NCBI GenBank assembly: GCA_019918135.1
Contig: WBZZ01004536.1
Span: 145,157 to 209,156, forward strand
Direction: 5' to 3'
DNA length: 64,000 nt
DNA from: Paulinella micropora
Taxonomy: Eukaryota > Cercozoa > Imbricatea > Euglyphida > Paulinellidae
The notes under the pieces are model-generated. The model ran no database searches and was not told where the DNA came from. It saw only the letters and a program-made list of their open reading frames with translations. How positions within the stretch are numbered: position 1 is the stretch's first letter; the number at the start of each line of letters is the position of its first letter. Positions 45,222 to 55,676 of the stretch are shown one piece after another. The position numbers and the translations under genes were made by a program.

Positions 45222-47864
45222 TCACTGCCTTCGTCGTCTGGCGCGGATTTCTTTGCCTGGTGGAGGACCACCAACAAAAGTCAGATCGAACTTTGACTGT
45301 TCGAGAATGTCCCAGATCTTATTAGGGATTCCGCCCAACGATAATTCAAAAGGGACATCAAGCACTCCTCTTGGCAGTGTCTGAATGGTCCACGCAGTGT
45401 AATCCTTGTCTCTGGGAGTAATTGTATCATCCCATGTCTCGAGACTTTTTGCGTCTTTATATACTGGCAGATAATGTCTTGCCTTTGGAACCTCAACCGG
45501 GTCCATACTTCTCCAGAACTGGAGTATCGGTTGTACTATCTTTGCGGCTGATGATATTTTGAGTGTCCGTGTGACACGCATCTGTCGTGGGACCGCCACG
45601 ACCCGCATCAAGTATAAGTCTGAGAGAGTGTCATCAGCGACATGTTGTTCCGCTGGTCTCATCAGATAGAAAGCATCTTTCACCCATGCGATGGTTGCTA
45701 TCGCATCGCCTTCCTTCCATCGCTCATGGACAATCTCAACGTTGCCCGCGTTTGGGTCAGTGTCCGTCCCCTCCTCCTCCTGGTGGACGTCCTTTGATCT
45801 CATCGACCTCATCGCCTTCCTCGGTTGGTCGTTGATAAGATCATTCCGCGCTCTCCTTAGCTGCGCCTCTGTGATCTTCTCCTTCTTTCCGCTATGCTCT
45901 CGCGGAGACTTGGACTGAGTCCCCACCGCGCTTATGCGGTCAGTCTTCTCCTTACTGTCCACCTCACTTTCCTCCTTCTCAGCTATCGGTGCCCGATAAG
46001 CATCGTCTTGGTCTATGCCAGCCTCCTTGTGGATGGGCGGCACCTCTTTGAAATCATCCTTCATCCGTTTTAACGCCTCCTCAACGGATTCATCTTCCAG
46101 TAAGAAGGGATCATACTTAATCAGCCTTCTTACATTCAAAATTTGCACCTTCCCTCTACCCCTGATCTTGTAATTCAGAGGTCCCGTCTGTTCCATAATC
46201 TGATAAGGTCCTTTCCAGTGAGTGAACAGCTTAGAGCTGACTCCCTTCGGGACTTGAGGATGGTACAATAGTACAATATCCCCGACCTGGAACTTGATCT
46301 GATCCAAGTGCGCTTGTCGCACCCCTTCAGCATCAGTCTTTCGGCGCTCCGCCTCTCTATGCGCCCTGACTATTTGTTCCGCCTCCATCTTCACTCTAAG
46401 TCTCATCCCAAACAACTCATCCGCATCCGCCCAAGTGTCTTTTGGGTGAAGGAGCGAAGTCGGGATATCAGGCTCACGCCCATATACTAACTGATATGGC
46501 GAGATTGAGCTCTTCGAGCCTCCTAACGCCGTAGAGGGTAGACAGTTCATTGCAAACGCAAATGATGGTGCTGCCTCGACCCATGCTCTTTGATTCTCCT
46601 TCTTCGTGCAATACATCTTTAGCGAGGCTTTGAGGGGTCTGTGTACCCGCTCGATTTTCCCATTTGCTCGCGGGTTATAGGCAGTAACATATTGCCATTT
46701 CATCCCGTAATACTTAGATAGTTTGTCGATGACCTCGTTATTAAAGTCCGAGCCTCGATCAGAACATATCTTTCTTGGTACTCCGATCTGTGAGATGATC
46801 CTATCGATCAGCGCCTCGGCCGTCGTCTTGCCGGTAACGTCTTTGACAGGGATGATCCACACATAGTTGGTGGCTCTGTCAATAGCCGTAAGGAGGTATT
46901 TGTAACCATCCTTCGATTCTGGGAAAGGTCCCACATTATCAATGTGTATAAACTCAAACATCCCCGCATGAAGAGGAAATTCGCCAGTCAGGCCGAAATT
47001 TGCCTTCAGTGGTGTTTTGTTTATCTTGCACGGGATGCATGCATCCACCGCCTGATCTATCTCCTCCTTCATCTTCTTCCACCAGAATCGCCTCGCTACG
47101 AACATATGAGTTCGTTGTCGACCCGGATGCGCCAAAAGTGGGCAATTGTGGGCTGCGACAAATATAAATCGTCTCAGACTCTCCTGTACCCAAAGGGTCC
47201 ATTTGTCCGGCTGTGACGCATAGCGACCGTGAAGGCCCTTGTACCACAGTAGACCATCTCTCCATCCCATCTCCTTCATCTGATCTTTGATCGCTTTCGT
47301 CATCCGTAGCTCATCCGGGTTCTGATATAACTGTATCAGTTCTTTAAACTCCGGATCTTGAGCCTGTTGTTGCCTCCATGCGGTAGGCGAGGCTATATGG
47401 ATAGTACCATCTTCTAGCCGTACCCCGATTCTTTCCGGGTCATCGTCTAGGTCACTTCTCCGCTCTTGAGGAGGCTCCGCATAAACTTCCTGCGTCTCCT
47501 CTTCCTCTCTTATGTTCGCCTTCGCATTCTCATATATCTCATAGGACCACTCAGCGTCCTCCTGGGTATGTAGATCACAACATATCCCGTGATCCGGGCC
47601 TTGTGGACTGTACCGTAGACCTGTGCGGTCATATCGGACCCCACTCGCCATCTCCATCGCCTCAATGTGGCTGACCTCATACACCTTGTCAGTGGACAAG
47701 TCTTCCATCTCCACCGTGGACACCAACGCCGATATTTCTGAGTTAAACTCTAGCCTAGAGAGGCTATCAGCGACCACATTTCGCTTTCCCGGTAGATGGA
47801 CCATTCTAAAAATCGAAACAAGACAAGAACGCTTGCCACCGCGCCAGCCGTCCAGTCTGTTCAT
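45222..47864 (-). CDS. Ty3 pol: RNase H end, integrase and C-terminal domain (copy A)
   Basis: The first residues overlap the RNase H end: FRMVHLPGKRNVVADSLSRL is the usual RNase H/integrase linker. The zinc HHCC region follows (HNCPLLAHPGR, then CIPC), then the catalytic triad: IHIDNVGPFP, CSDRGSDFNN and GKIERVHRPLK (plus-strand 46640-46960). Downstream is a GPY/F-type module (FTHWKGPYQIMEQTGPLNYK) and a long charged C-terminus of about 250 residues of unknown role. An extra T in a run at about 47818 puts it out of frame with the reverse transcriptase. Confidence 0.9.
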   Translation of the reverse strand: MNRLDGWRGGKRSCLVSIFRMVHLPGKRNVVADSLSRLEFNSEISALVSTVEMEDLSTDKVYEVSHIEAMEMASGVRYDRTGLRYSPQGPDHGICCDLHTQEDAEWSYEIYENAKANIREEEETQEVYAEPPQERRSDLDDDPERIGVRLEDGTIHIASPTAWRQQQAQDPEFKELIQLYQNPDELRMTKAIKDQMKEMGWRDGLLWYKGLHGRYASQPDKWTLWVQESLRRFIFVAAHNCPLLAHPGRQRTHMFVARRFWWKKMKEEIDQAVDACIPCKINKTPLKANFGLTGEFPLHAGMFEFIHIDNVGPFPESKDGYKYLLTAIDRATNYVWIIPVKDVTGKTTAEALIDRIISQIGVPRKICSDRGSDFNNEVIDKLSKYYGMKWQYVTAYNPRANGKIERVHRPLKASLKMYCTKKENQRAWVEAAPSFAFAMNCLPSTALGGSKSSISPYQLVYGREPDIPTSLLHPKDTWADADELFGMRLRVKMEAEQIVRAHREAERRKTDAEGVRQAHLDQIKFQVGDIVLLYHPQVPKGVSSKLFTHWKGPYQIMEQTGPLNYKIRGRGKVQILNVRRLIKYDPFLLEDESVEEALKRMKDDFKEVPPIHKEAGIDQDDAYRAPIAEKEESEVDSKEKTDRISAVGTQSKSPREHSGKKEKITEAQLRRARNDLINDQPRKAMRSMRSKDVHQEEEGTDTDPNAGNVEIVHERWKEGDAIATIAWVKDAFYLMRPAEQHVADDTLSDLYLMRVVAVPRQMRVTRTLKISSAAKIVQPILQFWRSMDPVEVPKARHYLPVYKDAKSLETWDDTITPRDKDYTAWTIQTLPRGVLDVPFELSLGGIPNKIWDILEQSKFDLTFVGGPPPGKEIRARRRRQ

Positions 47865-49686
47865 GATTCATCAACCATAACAGGTTATGATGATCAGTTC
47901 TGACAGTAAATTGAGGTCCTCCCCACAAATACTCTCTGAGCCTCTTGAGGGCCCACACCACCGCTAACGCCTCTCTTTGCCTTGTGCAATAGTTTCTCTC
48001 CGCCGCACACAACTTCCTACTAATAAACATGATTGGGTGTAATTTCTTCTCCTCATCCTCTTGTTGTAATACAGCCCCAATCGCAAACTTAGATGCGTCT
48101 GTATCGACTACGAATTGTTTCGTAAAGTCGGGCATCGTTAACACCAGTCCTCCGTCTTTCGGGTCTTTGTAAATGAGATCTTTGAGCGCATGAAACGCTT
48201 GCAAAGCCTCTTCGTCCCACTTCTCAAAGTCTCCAAAATCTATCATTTTCTCCACTTTAGCCCGTGTTGCACCCCAATCGGGTATAAACTGGCTATAGTA
48301 TTGCGCCATCGCAAGGAATGAGTGCAATTCAGTGCGGTTCTTCGGTATCGGTCGATTCATAATCTCCTCCCTCTTCTCTTTGGATATCGAGACTCGATTA
48401 TGGGAGATCTCGTACCCTAAGTATGTCACACTCGTCTTGGCAAGTTGACACTTCTTTAGATTGCACTTCGGGCCAAAAGCTCCGATGCGCCTGAATATAT
48501 CGGACAAATGATCGATATGCTCCTCCATTGTGTTAGAGTATACGATAATGTCATCGATATAGCAAAATGCATATTCTCCCGCCTTCTGTCCCCGCCTTCT
48601 CATAAAGCCACCGTCAGACAAATCATCGTACTGACTGCTCAACATCTTCTGCATCGCCTTCTGGAAAAGTCCTGGGGCTTGCTTGAGGCCCATCGAAAGC
48701 ACTTTCCATTGGTATATTTCCATACCCACCACAAACGCCGTCAGCCATCTGGACTTTTCCTCCAGTGGTATCTGCCAGAAGCCATTCTTAAGGTCAATGA
48801 CCGAATAGAATTTTGCATTCCGCAGTACTCTCCTTCCTTCTTCTAATGTCGGGAGAGGATTTCTCTCTTCCTCCAGCACCTTGTTAACACGAGCATAGTT
48901 AACTGTCAGGCGCCATTCTCCTCCTGGCTTCGGCACTATTCTCGGTTGTGAGACTATTGAGGATGTTGATCTCTCAATAAAGTCCTCATTGAGCAGCTGT
49001 CTTGCTAGCTCCTCCGCTATCTTCGCCTCATGTATACTCAAATTCGCCCTTCGTGGTGCCGGTGACGGCTCCGCACCCGGTATTTTGTAAATAACCGCAG
49101 TGAAATCTTCAGGCTTGACACCACCTGCATGTGGAGGGTCAAAAATTTCCTTGTTCGCCTCTAATTTGGCTTTTAAAAGCTCCTTCTCCTTCTCCGTGCC
49201 TACTCCTTCTTCCAATATTTTCCGCGCCGCCTCTTGAAAATCTTCATCAGACATCTGCTTATGCTGCTTGAGGGGTTCTCTGTCCTCCTCCAAGCCTAAG
49301 TCCTCTTCCGAGACATCATCTAGGCCCGTCTTTTCATACGTGACCGTGTCCGGCTCATCATCTTTACCGAGCTCCACCAGCATGTCAATGAGTCTCGCGT
49401 ATTGCAAAGGAGCTTTACGGGTGTAAAAACCATCAAAGCATGTGAATGCTTGCGGTATCAATTTCAACTTGTCGAGGTCTCTGAGCTTCCGCTTGTATGC
49501 ACTGCTCTGCTCACGAGTTCCCATACGACAAGCCACCACTAGCTGTTGCTTGCGAGAGGGTACCGGTATAGGATGATCAATAAGCCGGTCCCTTATTTCC
49601 TGCGCCCATATCGCCTTCTCATTATACGGCAGGATAATGGTATACGGCTTATTATTTTCGAATAAAGTCCGTAAGCATTTCTTCAC
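47806..49686 (-). CDS. Ty3 pol: reverse transcriptase and RNase H (copy A)
   Basis: RT motifs: IVPKPGGEWRLTVNYARVN, FYSVIDLKNGFWQIPL, LSMGLKQAPGLFQKAM and FCYIDDIIVYS, with YIDD at plus-strand 48550-48561. RNase H: FVVDTDASKFAIGAVLQQ, then REALAVVWALKRLREYL and VRTDHHNLLWLM. It copies the element RNA into DNA. The ORF ends at a frameshift (RWQAFLSCFDF) where the next frame continues the same protein. Confidence 0.92.
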   Translation of the reverse strand: MKKCLRTLFENNKPYTIILPYNEKAIWAQEIRDRLIDHPIPVPSRKQQLVVACRMGTREQSSAYKRKLRDLDKLKLIPQAFTCFDGFYTRKAPLQYARLIDMLVELGKDDEPDTVTYEKTGLDDVSEEDLGLEEDREPLKQHKQMSDEDFQEAARKILEEGVGTEKEKELLKAKLEANKEIFDPPHAGGVKPEDFTAVIYKIPGAEPSPAPRRANLSIHEAKIAEELARQLLNEDFIERSTSSIVSQPRIVPKPGGEWRLTVNYARVNKVLEEERNPLPTLEEGRRVLRNAKFYSVIDLKNGFWQIPLEEKSRWLTAFVVGMEIYQWKVLSMGLKQAPGLFQKAMQKMLSSQYDDLSDGGFMRRRGQKAGEYAFCYIDDIIVYSNTMEEHIDHLSDIFRRIGAFGPKCNLKKCQLAKTSVTYLGYEISHNRVSISKEKREEIMNRPIPKNRTELHSFLAMAQYYSQFIPDWGATRAKVEKMIDFGDFEKWDEEALQAFHALKDLIYKDPKDGGLVLTMPDFTKQFVVDTDASKFAIGAVLQQEDEEKKLHPIMFISRKLCAAERNYCTRQREALAVVWALKRLREYLWGGPQFTVRTDHHNLLWLMNHEQTGRLARWQAFLSCFDF

Positions 49687-51001
49687 TTCAGACAGTAAAC
49701 GCGGCCACGTGGGCTCGTCACCCCAGAAATCAGTAATAAAACTTTTAATAGTTTCTGGTGGAGTATCCGGGATTCGCCCCGTTCTCCTTGGTACAAACTC
49801 CTCCCTTTTTCTTCTCCTACTTTCGCATGGAAACAGTATCCGTTAGTAATATGGACATCTGTTCCTACTCCTTCCGCGAATCTCCCAACGACGGGCTTCT
49901 TTGTGCGACACATATAATCTCCTCCTTTCGCTTCTTGATTAAGTCATCAATAGACTTTTTGTCCCAATGGCATGTCGGAACTGTGACAGTGCACACTTGG
50001 GATTCCCAATTGTCGGTCCAGGACAGTTCATCCGGTCTTACGACATGGGGGTGAACGTACACCTCAAGTGCCTCATGTGCGATGGACATCTTTTTGTGAT
50101 CCGTCGCTAGACTCAGCTCATAAGCCTCATAAGAGTCAGTAGCGTTGAAGGGATCAATATCGTTCTCTTCTCCTCTTTTTACTCCATATATCACTCGCCG
50201 TGCGGCGCAATCAATCACAGCCCCCATCGTAGCCAATTGGTCATACGATAGTAATATTGACCCGTGGTAACCGGGGACGACATAGAGGTCCATACGGTAT
50301 ACTCGTGCGGATTTCAATTTGAAGGTCAGTGTGATGATTCCCGTGATATCCGTCCGGCTGCTCACTCCTTTGAGAGTGCCCGTTGACTTTTTCATATTTC
50401 CGTCCACCCAGTCCCGGTATCGATTAAAAAACTTCCTGCCGACAATATTAATATTCGCCATCGTATCATTACCAACTTTTAATATTGTCTTCAATGTTTC
50501 ACAATAAAGTTCCGTATAACACAGAGCATCGGGCCTGTGTATATTGGCTGCGAGAACAAGAACTTTACGTTCCAAATTTTGGAGTCTTGTCTCTAAGTTT
50601 TTCAACTCCTCCTTCTTCTCCTCCTGCTTCACCTCATTAACATTTTTATTATTCTGCGGTACTGGTGCGTTTACTATTTGAGCGACATTGTCTTGTGGCA
50701 CTTGAGTACACACATTGTCTTTTTGCTTGCCACCCGCCGCGACCGTAGACATTGAGTCTGTTCGTGGTTGTTTGCTTGGCCGAGGCGATACGTCTGCCAT
50801 TGGCCTCCTCGCCTCCATCGCAAGTCTCGCCTTCCTATTTGCATCAGTTATCATTGGTAACCGTGCTGTATGAACGGGTATGAGACTACCTTGGGGCTGC
50901 AGTCTCTGTGTACCCACATCTTTGTTTTCACATAGAGGAAGCGTTGGCCCAGTCTGCACAACAGCATTAGAAAGCACTGTGACTTTAGGGTTAAACTTCA
51001 C
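49683..51001 (-). pseudogene. Ty3 pol: N-terminal region and retropepsin-like domain (copy A)
   Basis: Starts in frame after the gag UGA. The N-terminal ~150 residues are polar with a coiled-coil stretch (LETRLQNLERKVLVLA). The protease-like part reads LKVGNDTMANINIVGRKFF, where a retropepsin would have D-T/S-G, and later YVVPGYHGSILLSYDQLA and GAVIDCAARRVIYGV, which match the flap and the C-terminal half. One base is missing at about 49893 and another at about 49800; copy B is open through both places. A protease with DTM in place of DTG would be unusual. Confidence 0.6.
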
Positions 51002-51034
51002 AGTCTTCTCCTTCCTCTCTTCTTCCCCCTCCAG

Positions 51035-53728
51035 TCATTCCACCACCTCGAAACGATTACCTTGAGTACTGTCCGGGTAGGATGACGTATCGGTCTCCGA
51101 GGCAGTGTTGCAGGCCTGAGCTCGACCGAAATTTGGGTTGGAGCTTGCCCACGAGCCTCCTCTTCCTCTGGGTGGGGGGGCTGGAGCTCGAACAGCTCTC
51201 CCTCCATAAGGGGTATATTCCCGACCTCCTCCTCTTCCTCTCTGAGGGGTTCCCTGCCACCTCGAGGCTCCTCTCCATGTTCCTCGTCCTCGTCCTCCTC
51301 CTCCTCCTCCTCGTCCTCCTGCTCCTGCTCCTCCTTCTCGTCCTCTTTGAGAGGCCTTTAAGTTCTTTTGTCTCTCCCTTTCCTCCTTCTTCTCCTTCAT
51401 CCTCTTCATGTAGGTAATGATTGCCTCTCGTAACTCCTCATCATCACACATATTGGCATACCAACCTTCGTTCACAGCGGCAATCTGAAGCATATTGAAA
51501 AGGCCCGGTTCCTTGCCTTCCGTCCTGCTCAGAAAATTTGCCCTTGCTGTTGGGTTCTGCCTATCATGACTGAAAGAGCAGTCTCTGTTCTCCATCTGTG
51601 CCTTACACTGCAAGCCCGCGAACCACCTCCAACATGCGGTCTTCAGGTCTGGCTCTCTCTGTCTCTTCCAACCGGCAACTCTGTTTGTGTACGTGGCTTG
51701 TGCGCCAACAGGTACACCGCCTGCCTGTGCCGTATGTGCCTCCGTGAGCGAGTCCATGTTTGAGCATGCACTCATCACTTCTTGAAACAGTGCTGACGGA
51801 GCAACGCTTTGAACCGTATTTTCGAACACGTGTGTCTCGAGGAAGTTCTTGGACTTCACTGAGCTAAACGTCGAGCATTGTTGTATGAGCTGAGTAAGCT
51901 TACTCGGGTTAACTGTGTGTAACGCCGAAAAGAAATAGAGGACGATCGACTTGCGGCCATAGAATAGCCCATAGGAGGAAACTACCTCCGTAAGGGTCGC
52001 CGCCAAGCCAACAGCACTCCTCAAACTCATCGCCACTGTCTCAAAGATTTCAAATCCTATGAGAGTACCAGTGCAGAGATGCTGGTATCCATGAGATTGA
52101 AAATATGAAATGAGTGTGGCCACCGCCAGTTCACACTGAGCGTCTAGGCCTGTTGCATTGTTTCTCTTAATCTCCTCCTTCTTTCTCAAAAACTTGTACT
52201 GTGTCAGATCAAATCCCTCCGAGACTAGAGATTGGTCAAAAACAGTAACAAGGGCCTCGTATTCCTGCGTTTCGTCGCAAGGAAAAGCCTTCATGCAGGC
52301 ATTGATCTCTTTGAGCTTGCTCAAAAGCGAAGCATCAGAGTCTTTGTCTGAGCTCGTCTTGGCATATAGCATGAGACTTGCCACTCCTCCTTTCTTCCCC
52401 TTGAAGGCATTTATGATGTTCTGTCTGTCCTTCTTCTCCGTGTTTGTGACCACCACCGTAGTTGAACCCGAGGGTGCAGGGGCTGGTGGGGCAGGAGCTG
52501 GTGGGGTCAAATATGTCGGAGGGTGTGTCTTTGCACCACTCACTTTTGCTTTCATTCTTTCCAGTCTCATCGTCTTCTCGAACTCCTCGTTCTCTTTCGC
52601 CTTCTTCTTCTCAGATATCACCAGCTTTTGAGCATGAGTGATAAAGGCCACCAATTCAGAAGCAGATCTGAGAAAATTATATTTCTCCACATATTGGTCA
52701 ACACCTGCTTTGTTGGCGACCGGTGGTGCGTTACTAAGTGATTTAAGGACAGAGTGATCCTTGGTAGGAATCCATCTCTTCCATGCCTCCTTGTGCAGTA
52801 ACGCACCCATCAACAGTCTGATCTTGGTCAGAACTCTGTCAGTCTTCTCTAACTCATCAATCACAGGATGAGTTTCTCCTGCTGCCTTAATGCTTTTTTC
52901 CATCTCTGCCTTCCCCTCCTCCAAGGCCTTTATTTCCATTGTAAAAAAATGAAATATGCCACTCGAGTTTTTCGAACCCAGATTGGTCTTCATTTTTGTT
53001 ACATCGACTGCCTCCTGACCAGTCGCGAGGAATCTGGCCGTTGCTCTTGGGTTTGTGTACTGGAGGTAACCCTCACATCGTGGGCCGTATGTACGTTCCC
53101 AAATCAGGGTTTGAGTGTACACCCCAAAGATAGCATCGAGTAATTCAAGGTGGGTGTGTGTGTCCCCAAACTTGATATGCTGTATCTTCTTTCTCTCTTC
53201 TGGATCAGAGACCAGTTTGCCGAGGAGCTGTGCTGTGTTTGATAATAGGATATAGACATCATTTTTAGCACGACTTTTCTCTCTTCTTTGATCCTGAGGG
53301 ATCCACACATAGGTATCTTTCTCTACCCCCATCTTGTTATCAAACTCTTTTTTAGTGAGGTCATAGTGGTCTTGCACCCACTGTTGTTCCTCCACTGTGA
53401 TCTCCTCTCCATCACTATGAATCAAGTCGATCATTTTTCGTCCTCCTCCTCCCGTGTAGGCAGGTGGTAAGGGATTACCATATGCTCCTCCTCCTCCCGT
53501 CTCTTCTTGTTCAAATCCTCCTTCATCTTCGTCTCCTCCATATCTTCCTTCATCATCCCAGCCCTCTTCTACTCCTCCTCCTACTCCTTCATCTCCTCCT
53601 CCTTCATTCAATCCTCCTCCTCCTCCTTCATTCAATCCTCTTCCTCCTCCTCCTCCTCCTGCTTCTTCTTCTTCTCTTCTTTGATCTGCCTCCGAGAATT
53701 CACTCACTTCGGCGGTCTCTGTCGACAT
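51035..53728 (-). CDS. Ty3 Gag (copy A)
   Basis: Intact 897 residues from the ATG at 53728 (MSTETAEVSEFSEADQRREE). It has an acidic, Gly-rich N-terminus, a helical capsid-like middle, a Pro/Ala-rich linker (PPAPAPPAPAPSG), a second helical part, a CCCH zinc finger (CWRWFAGLQCKAQMENRDC followed by x3-H) in place of the usual CCHC knuckle, and an RGG/GGR-rich tail. Gag packages element RNA in virus-like particles. The stop is UGA followed by CUGGAG, with pol in the same frame. Confidence 0.8.
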   Translation of the reverse strand: MSTETAEVSEFSEADQRREEEEAGGGGGGRGLNEGGGGGLNEGGGDEGVGGGVEEGWDDEGRYGGDEDEGGFEQEETGGGGAYGNPLPPAYTGGGGRKMIDLIHSDGEEITVEEQQWVQDHYDLTKKEFDNKMGVEKDTYVWIPQDQRREKSRAKNDVYILLSNTAQLLGKLVSDPEERKKIQHIKFGDTHTHLELLDAIFGVYTQTLIWERTYGPRCEGYLQYTNPRATARFLATGQEAVDVTKMKTNLGSKNSSGIFHFFTMEIKALEEGKAEMEKSIKAAGETHPVIDELEKTDRVLTKIRLLMGALLHKEAWKRWIPTKDHSVLKSLSNAPPVANKAGVDQYVEKYNFLRSASELVAFITHAQKLVISEKKKAKENEEFEKTMRLERMKAKVSGAKTHPPTYLTPPAPAPPAPAPSGSTTVVVTNTEKKDRQNIINAFKGKKGGVASLMLYAKTSSDKDSDASLLSKLKEINACMKAFPCDETQEYEALVTVFDQSLVSEGFDLTQYKFLRKKEEIKRNNATGLDAQCELAVATLISYFQSHGYQHLCTGTLIGFEIFETVAMSLRSAVGLAATLTEVVSSYGLFYGRKSIVLYFFSALHTVNPSKLTQLIQQCSTFSSVKSKNFLETHVFENTVQSVAPSALFQEVMSACSNMDSLTEAHTAQAGGVPVGAQATYTNRVAGWKRQREPDLKTACWRWFAGLQCKAQMENRDCSFSHDRQNPTARANFLSRTEGKEPGLFNMLQIAAVNEGWYANMCDDEELREAIITYMKRMKEKKEERERQKNLKASQRGREGGAGAGGRGGGGGGRGRGTWRGASRWQGTPQRGRGGGREYTPYGGRAVRAPAPPPRGRGGSWASSNPNFGRAQACNTASETDTSSYPDSTQGNRFEVVE

Positions 53729-54514
53729 GATGTCGTAGTAGTAATTAACAGGAGGACAGTGTCAGCTCCTATGTTTGGTTTTTGTTCGTTTGTGTTCTGT
53801 TCCTCCTTCAGTCGATTGACTAGTGAAGAGAGAAACTAATAGAGAGGGTAGGATAAGATTCCCTGTCCTCTATGAAACACTGTTTGTATGTTTGTTTTTG
53901 TTTGAGAAAAATAGTCTTTGAGACTTTCTCCGATTTCTTGTTCTCCTTACTCAGATTACTTTCTCCTCCTTCTTTTCTATATTGTATCTAGTATGAGGCA
54001 CTTGGACCTACACACAGATAGTAATAGAGAAGCTAGAAAAGCTCTCCTTGAGAAGTCGACAGTCGGTCGGATAGGTTCTCAGACCTACCTTTAGAAAACG
54101 ATCAGAGATTTGCAAAAATACTCTGACGTATGTGTGAGATAATGCAGATAAATGCACAAACTAGAAGGGTAGAGTGTTGTGCTCCTGTCCCTATGCTTGT
54201 TTGTGTTTTGTGTGTGTTCCTTCACTCTTCTGTCCACCTCCTTCTTCTTGGTCTCTGTGTGAGAACAGCAAGAACGACAGAGAGTTTGTATCTGATGTCT
54301 CCTTGTGAGCACACAGATACTGATTGGGCTAGAGGGTACGAGACACCTGCTTGAGACCAATCAAATTATTTGTTTTGTGAAAGAGTTATGAGGGAGCTGT
54401 GTTGGAGTATTTGTTTTCGTCTGACGTCCCCGTGTGAGACAGGTCAGTGAAAATTCACTCTGTTGCCTGTGTGGCAAAGCAGAAAGAAATCACCCTAGTG
54501 ATGTGGACTCCAAA
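53729..54514 (-). other. Leader of Ty3 copy A
   Basis: 786 bases between the 5' LTR and the gag ATG, almost identical in inverse to 58165-58950 of copy B. Short ORFs inside are not conserved as proteins. Confidence 0.6.
54498..54514 (-). other. Putative primer-binding site
   Basis: TTTGGAGTCCACATCAC directly follows the 5' LTR in both copies (58165 onwards in copy B). The donor tRNA is not identified. Confidence 0.5.
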
Positions 54515-54750
54515 TGTAATGCCCCCAACGATAGCTCGTAAAAAGTCGGTAATACAACCAAACACAGTCTCAAGAATGAGAATGATGTCTCGTTGTATTA
54601 GCTCAGTGAAGCCAAAAAGGAAAACGGCAACAGACCAGGAATAAAATGGCATCAGGTCCAATCCGGACAAATAATACTGAAAAACAAGCTGGTGCACCTG
54701 TCACCAGGAAAAGGTATTTTTTACCGGCTATCCGGGGGGTGATGCCTACA
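54515..54750 (-). repeat. 5' LTR of Ty3 copy A
   Basis: Direct repeat of 44151-44387. On the minus strand it is followed by TTTGGAGTCCACATCAC, whose TGGAGTCCAC fits a tRNA primer-binding site (complement of a tRNA 3' end in CCA). Confidence 0.85.
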
Positions 54751-55578
54751 GTAGACAGCTCGGTATTTCGTCTGGTTAAGGACAAATGTGCCGCCATGAA
54801 TGTGGTCTGTCTGTGGATGTTTTTGTGGCAGCACAGGAGGGTCTTACACAGCCTAACGAAATCATTTACTTGAAATCCGTGCTTGACTTTCGCTCATTCT
54901 TTCAGCCATTTTTGCGTGGTGTAACAACCGCCATGAAAGGCCGATACTTTGAACTCAAGCTCTCGGATACTGTGCGTCCTGGCGGTTCTTACTATCCAGT
55001 GATGAGGGGGAAAAAGTACTTGAACGCGCAATTTGGTGAGTGGACTGCTGTTATGGATGGCAATCCCAAGGGAATGCCTTTCCCAGCGGCTCCGACTCGT
55101 TCTGTTTTCCGTAGCTCTTCGGACTCGGAGGAAAAAAAAAAAGAATCCCAAAGATACTTTGCAAATGCTACTGAAGCACCCTTCCCTTGTCAAGGGTCAA
55201 GAACGCCGCAAATGGCTGGAAACGTTTGTTAACAGTGACAGGATGGAAGACGGCGTCCGTGTGGTTGGGCAGCATGAAGCTGGAATGGTAGGCAGGGCTG
55301 GTCAGCTTCAGCTTGGCGGCGCTATGTTCAATCTCCGAGTCGTCGAGGCAGGATCCCTGCCCCCCATGAAAATGATCCTACCTGCAGCAAAGCGTGTCAC
55401 GGTAGTGGATGAAAATCTCAGAGCAATGATAGAAGCTGATGATGACGGCAGGCTCCATATGACAGTGCGTCCATCCGCTGCTGCGGCCACCCGTTCAAAC
55501 ATATTTCGAAGGTGGGCTCAGCGGCAGAGGAAGAGAGTGTCGACTCCGGGCAGGCTCTTCCAGTTTCATCTTTATTAA
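54751..55578 (+). pseudogene. DDE-like/GHT-motif gene, 3' part
   Basis: After the target duplication GTAG the reading resumes VDSSVFRLVKDK, so the original junction is LPVGHTGNE-VDSSVFRLV. One base shift near 54790 leads to CRHECGLSVDVFVAAQEG, FQPFLRGVTTAMKGRYFELK, and a shift in an A10 run near 55130 leads to NPKDTLQMLLKHPSLVKGQE, ending FQFHLY at 55578. The C-terminus is basic. The gene was disrupted by insertion of the Ty3 element. Confidence 0.55.
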
Positions 55579-55676
55579 CAAAACAAATTTCTGAAATGAA
55601 TCAAACTGCATAACCAGCGTTCATTTTGCTAAAATTGAAACAATATTATTATTGATCGATGTATATAATATAATAT

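Larger units (their letters stand above)
44151..54750 (-). mobile_element. Ty3/gypsy-type LTR retrotransposon, copy A
   Basis: A 10.6-kb element on the minus strand: two ~237-bp LTRs starting TGTAGGC and ending TTACA, a 4-bp target duplication GTAG (44147-44150 and 54751-54754), leader, gag, and pol in the order protease, reverse transcriptase, RNase H, integrase, which defines the Ty3/gypsy group. Gag and pol are in the same frame, separated by one UGA. Pol has three one-base frame changes in this copy. Confidence 0.9.
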
